Below, piece by piece: positions 61,951-64,000 of a stretch of 64,000 bases of DNA. Numbering within the stretch: the stretch's first letter is position 1; the number at the start of each line of letters is the position of its first letter. The notes beneath the pieces are model-generated. The model ran no database searches. It was not told the DNA's origin and was given only the letters and a program-made list of their open reading frames with translations. The DNA is from Chersky-267 sp963744115 (GTDB taxonomy: Bacteria; Chloroflexota; Limnocylindria; Limnocylindrales; CSP1-4). The translations under genes and the position numbers were made by a program. Where the stretch lies: NCBI GenBank assembly GCA_963744115.1, contig CAVUSI010000002.1:248001-312000 (forward strand), given 5' to 3'.

Positions 61951-62574
61951 GTGCCGTTCGACTTCCTCAAGAAGGGCAAGCCCGCCCCCGAGGCGGCCGC
62001 CGCCGAGCCTACGTCGACGTCGGACGTCCCGGTCGTCCACGCCCAGGGGATCGCCTTCGACGGGCTGACCGAGGAGTGGCGGCTGGTCGGGGCGATGCAG
62101 CTCCAGGGTCGCCTCTCGGACGTGCTCAACCGGCGCGAGTCGATCCCGATCACCGACGTCTCGTGGGCCCCGATCGACGGCTCCGAGCCGTTCAGCCCGG
62201 CCCCCGGGTTGAAGACCATCGACCCGTACGACCTGATCGTGGTCCTGGCCGGCGCGACGACCCTGCCGCCCTTGACCGAGGACGAGAAGGCGGCCTACCG
62301 GATCCACAAGATCAGCTACGACGTCGCGCTGGAGATCCCGCCGTTCCGGATCGTCGGGACCGTCTACCTCTTCCCGGGATCGGAGCCCGAGCGGTTGCTC
62401 GATCGGGCGACCGAGATGTTCGTCCCCGTGGTCGACGCGGTGGCCTACCTCGGCGACGAACGGATCGGCGGGACGGAGGTCGACACGTTCCTCGTCAACC
62501 GGCGCTACCTGCGCGGGGTCGAACAGGTCGACCGGCGGACCGGCTCGGCCCACCAGCGGCTGCCCGGGACCTAG
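61951..62574 (+). CDS. conserved hypothetical protein
   Basis: A 207-residue protein starting at GTG 61951, two bases after the acsA stop. It has a basic start MPFDFLKKGK, an Ala/Glu linker, then an alpha/beta domain of repeating strand patterns (VHAQGIAFDGLTEEWRLVGAMQLQGRLSDVLNRRESIPITDV; then EIPPFRIVGTVYLFPGSEPERLLDRATEMFVPVVDAVAYLG). The two halves look like a repeated beta-sheet unit. I recognise no function. It is convergent with the CpaE-like gene, and their stop codons share the four bases CTAG. Coupling to acsA is clear from spacing; the reason is not. Confidence 0.7.
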   Translation: MPFDFLKKGKPAPEAAAAEPTSTSDVPVVHAQGIAFDGLTEEWRLVGAMQLQGRLSDVLNRRESIPITDVSWAPIDGSEPFSPAPGLKTIDPYDLIVVLAGATTLPPLTEDEKAAYRIHKISYDVALEIPPFRIVGTVYLFPGSEPERLLDRATEMFVPVVDAVAYLGDERIGGTEVDTFLVNRRYLRGVEQVDRRTGSAHQRLPGT

Positions 62575-63818
62575 GCTCGGGCCGCTTCCTTGGTGCGGTT
62601 GAGGAAGCCCAGCCGCGTCCGGCCCTGGACCGGCTGCTCGGTGGGCGTCGTCTCGCTGCCGAGCAGGCGATCGGCCAGCGCGTCGAAGTCCTCGGTGACC
62701 TTCTCCCGCGGGAACAACTCGACCACGGCATGGCCTTCGTTGGCGGCCTTGACGAAGAGCAGGCCGCCCGAGCGGATCAGCGCCATGGCCGGCATCCCGA
62801 CGGTCCGTTCCATGTCGGCGACCGATACCCCGGCGTTGGCCCGGTTGACGACCATCGCCAGCTTGTCCCGGATCCCGAGCTCGACCGCCAGGTTGGTCAG
62901 CTGGACGCCGGCCTTGAGCGCCGGGACGTCCGGCGTGATCGGGACCAGGATGCGATCGGCACGCTCGAAGATGACCCGGTTGATGGGCCCGTACGACGGG
63001 TGCATGTCGACGATGATGAAGTCGTAGCCGCGACGGGAGAACGACAGAGCATCACCGACGAGGGTCGGGTCGAGGTTGCCGTTGTCGAGCGGCTGGGTGG
63101 TCAGGACCGCCACCTCGAGGCCGTTGGCATGGTGGGTCGCCAGCTCGGCCAGCGTCCGCGGCGCGTTGCCGTCGGCGATGTCGTCTTCCCAGGCGTCGTC
63201 GACCGTCTTGATCTGGTCCAGCCCGAGTGAGCTGGCGATGTGGCCGGTCACGGTGTCCGCGTCGACCAGGAGCACCTTCTTGTCGCGGCGGACCTGGAGC
63301 GTGGTCGCCAGGTTCATCGAGATCGTGGTCTTGCCGACGCCGCCCTTCGGGTTGAACACGGCGACGATCGTCGCACGCTTGAGGCCACCGGTATCGCCGC
63401 CGGGCCCGCCCACGATGACCGGGCCCTTGCCGTCGTCGACGGTCTGAGCGCGGATCAGCATCGCCTCGACCCGCCAGCGGAGCGAGTCGGCCGAGTACGG
63501 ACGGGTGAAGTACTCGTCGTTGATCGTGGCCTTGGTCGCCGGCCCGCTGAGCCGTTCGAGCGCGCGCGGTGAGACCACCATCAGGGCGGGGATGTCCCGG
63601 CCGTTGTCGTGGAGCAGCGAGTAGTACTCGAGCGACTGGTCGAAGTCGCTCTCGCCATCGAGGACCGCCAACGAGAAGTCCCGCCGCGAGTCGAGCAGGA
63701 CGGCGAACTCTTCGGGGGACGACACGGGGACGACCTCGTAGCCTGCGGCTCCGAGCTCTCGAGCGACCGGGTCCCGTTCCTCTGGAGGCAGGGCGAGCGC
63801 GACGGTCAGACGTGCCAT
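62571..63818 (-). CDS. CpaE-like protein: receiver-like domain plus ParA/MinD ATPase
   Basis: A 415-residue protein. The N-terminal ~120 residues are a response-regulator fold (LTVALALPPEERDPVARELG; LAVLDGES with D54 in the acceptor place). Residues ~148-390 are a deviant-Walker ATPase with FNPKGGVGKTTISMNLA (K158 marks the MinD/ParA class), LLVDADTVTGHIASSLGL and FIIVDMHPSY. This layout is CpaE/TadZ, which places type IVc (Tad) pili at a cell pole. No other tad gene is in the window, so a general polar or cargo-positioning role is equally likely. It starts at ATG 63818, 28 bases after a partial gene at 63847. Confidence 0.85.
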   Translation of the reverse strand: MARLTVALALPPEERDPVARELGAAGYEVVPVSSPEEFAVLLDSRRDFSLAVLDGESDFDQSLEYYSLLHDNGRDIPALMVVSPRALERLSGPATKATINDEYFTRPYSADSLRWRVEAMLIRAQTVDDGKGPVIVGGPGGDTGGLKRATIVAVFNPKGGVGKTTISMNLATTLQVRRDKKVLLVDADTVTGHIASSLGLDQIKTVDDAWEDDIADGNAPRTLAELATHHANGLEVAVLTTQPLDNGNLDPTLVGDALSFSRRGYDFIIVDMHPSYGPINRVIFERADRILVPITPDVPALKAGVQLTNLAVELGIRDKLAMVVNRANAGVSVADMERTVGMPAMALIRSGGLLFVKAANEGHAVVELFPREKVTEDFDALADRLLGSETTPTEQPVQGRTRLGFLNRTKEAARA

Positions 63819-63846
63819 CGGTACGGTTCGATCCGGCCGGGCCGGA

Positions 63847-64000
63847 TCAGCCCTCGGACTCGGGGTCGCGTGCGCTGACGTTCACCACGCCGTCGCCGGT
63901 GCTCGTCACCCGGGCCTCGAAGCCCGGCAGGCTGGGGATCGCATCGGCCAGGACGACATCCGCCCCGTGCGCGACCTTGAACACGAACTCCCCGTCGGGC
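63847..64000 (-). CDS. C-terminal part of an unidentified protein (5' end beyond window)
   Basis: On the minus strand an open frame enters at the window edge and ends at TGA (63849-63847), giving about 51 residues: GEFVFKVAHGADVVLADAI, then PSLPGFEARVTSTGDGVVNVSARD and a short acidic tail. It looks like the end of a beta-rich domain. It is on the same strand and 28 bases upstream of the CpaE-like gene, so it may belong to the same operon. No family can be named from this piece. Confidence 0.55.
   Translation of the reverse strand, partial: PDGEFVFKVAHGADVVLADAIPSLPGFEARVTSTGDGVVNVSARDPESEG

Overview
The window is about 70% GC, densely coded, and carries no rRNA, tRNA, CRISPR array, prophage or recognisable transposase. 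Gene content points to a free-living aerobic heterotroph: threonine/lysine branch enzymes, a full acetyl-CoA carboxylase/FAS-II operon, acetyl-CoA synthetase, a sulfite-oxidase-like enzyme, cyclic nucleotide signalling, and MoxR/DUF58 and CpaE-type genes. Very high GC, GTG/TTG starts, many -10-like boxes lying directly against start codons and the mixed gene content fit a high-GC Chloroflexota lineage (Limnocylindria-like). A high-GC actinobacterial relative is the main alternative. This placement is inference from gene content, not from a marker gene.

Layout. 1-4.2 kb: end of a PLP aminotransferase, a sulfite-oxidase-like protein, an M20 peptidase and a frameshifted phosphoesterase. 4.2-10.8 kb: a GcvT-family gene and two tandem PYROXD2/phytoene-desaturase-like flavoproteins. 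Each side has the same 17-bp palindrome upstream, and between them lies a lipoprotein gene flanked by two direct copies of a ~180-bp structured repeat. 10.8-16.9 kb: AI-2E-type permease and trpS on the minus strand, then hom (frameshifted)-thrC-thrB. 16.9-20.1 kb: GNAT, dienelactone hydrolase and a membrane adenylate cyclase.

20.1-32.6 kb is one long, tightly overlapped operon: lysC, birA, an ECF-type sigma factor with a small membrane protein, accD, accA, a BCCP-like protein without the biotin lysine, accC, fabZ, a phosphoesterase, fabF, a normal BCCP, fabH and fabG. It couples the aspartate kinase and biotin ligase to fatty acid initiation and elongation. fabD and acpP are not here.

32.6-50.9 kb: an ArsR-SRPBCC regulator with a clear self-overlapping operator, a DHFR-like protein, a lipoprotein, an NRAMP-like transporter paired with a soluble MgtE sensor protein, two diguanylate cyclases, PolX, membrane and TPR proteins, a DinB-like protein and the DUF4129-DUF58-MoxR set. 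50.9-64 kb: a large protein resembling a DNA methyltransferase whose catalytic motif is lost, fused to a nuclease-like C-terminus; a DUF885 peptidase; ankyrin protein; a class III aminotransferase with IclR regulator; MscS channel; acetyl-CoA synthetase; and a CpaE-like ATPase.

Three reading frames (3088-4180, 13202-14442, 16685-16874) are each broken by a single base. In an otherwise intact region this suggests sequencing errors or recent lesions, and should be resolved before calling them pseudogenes.
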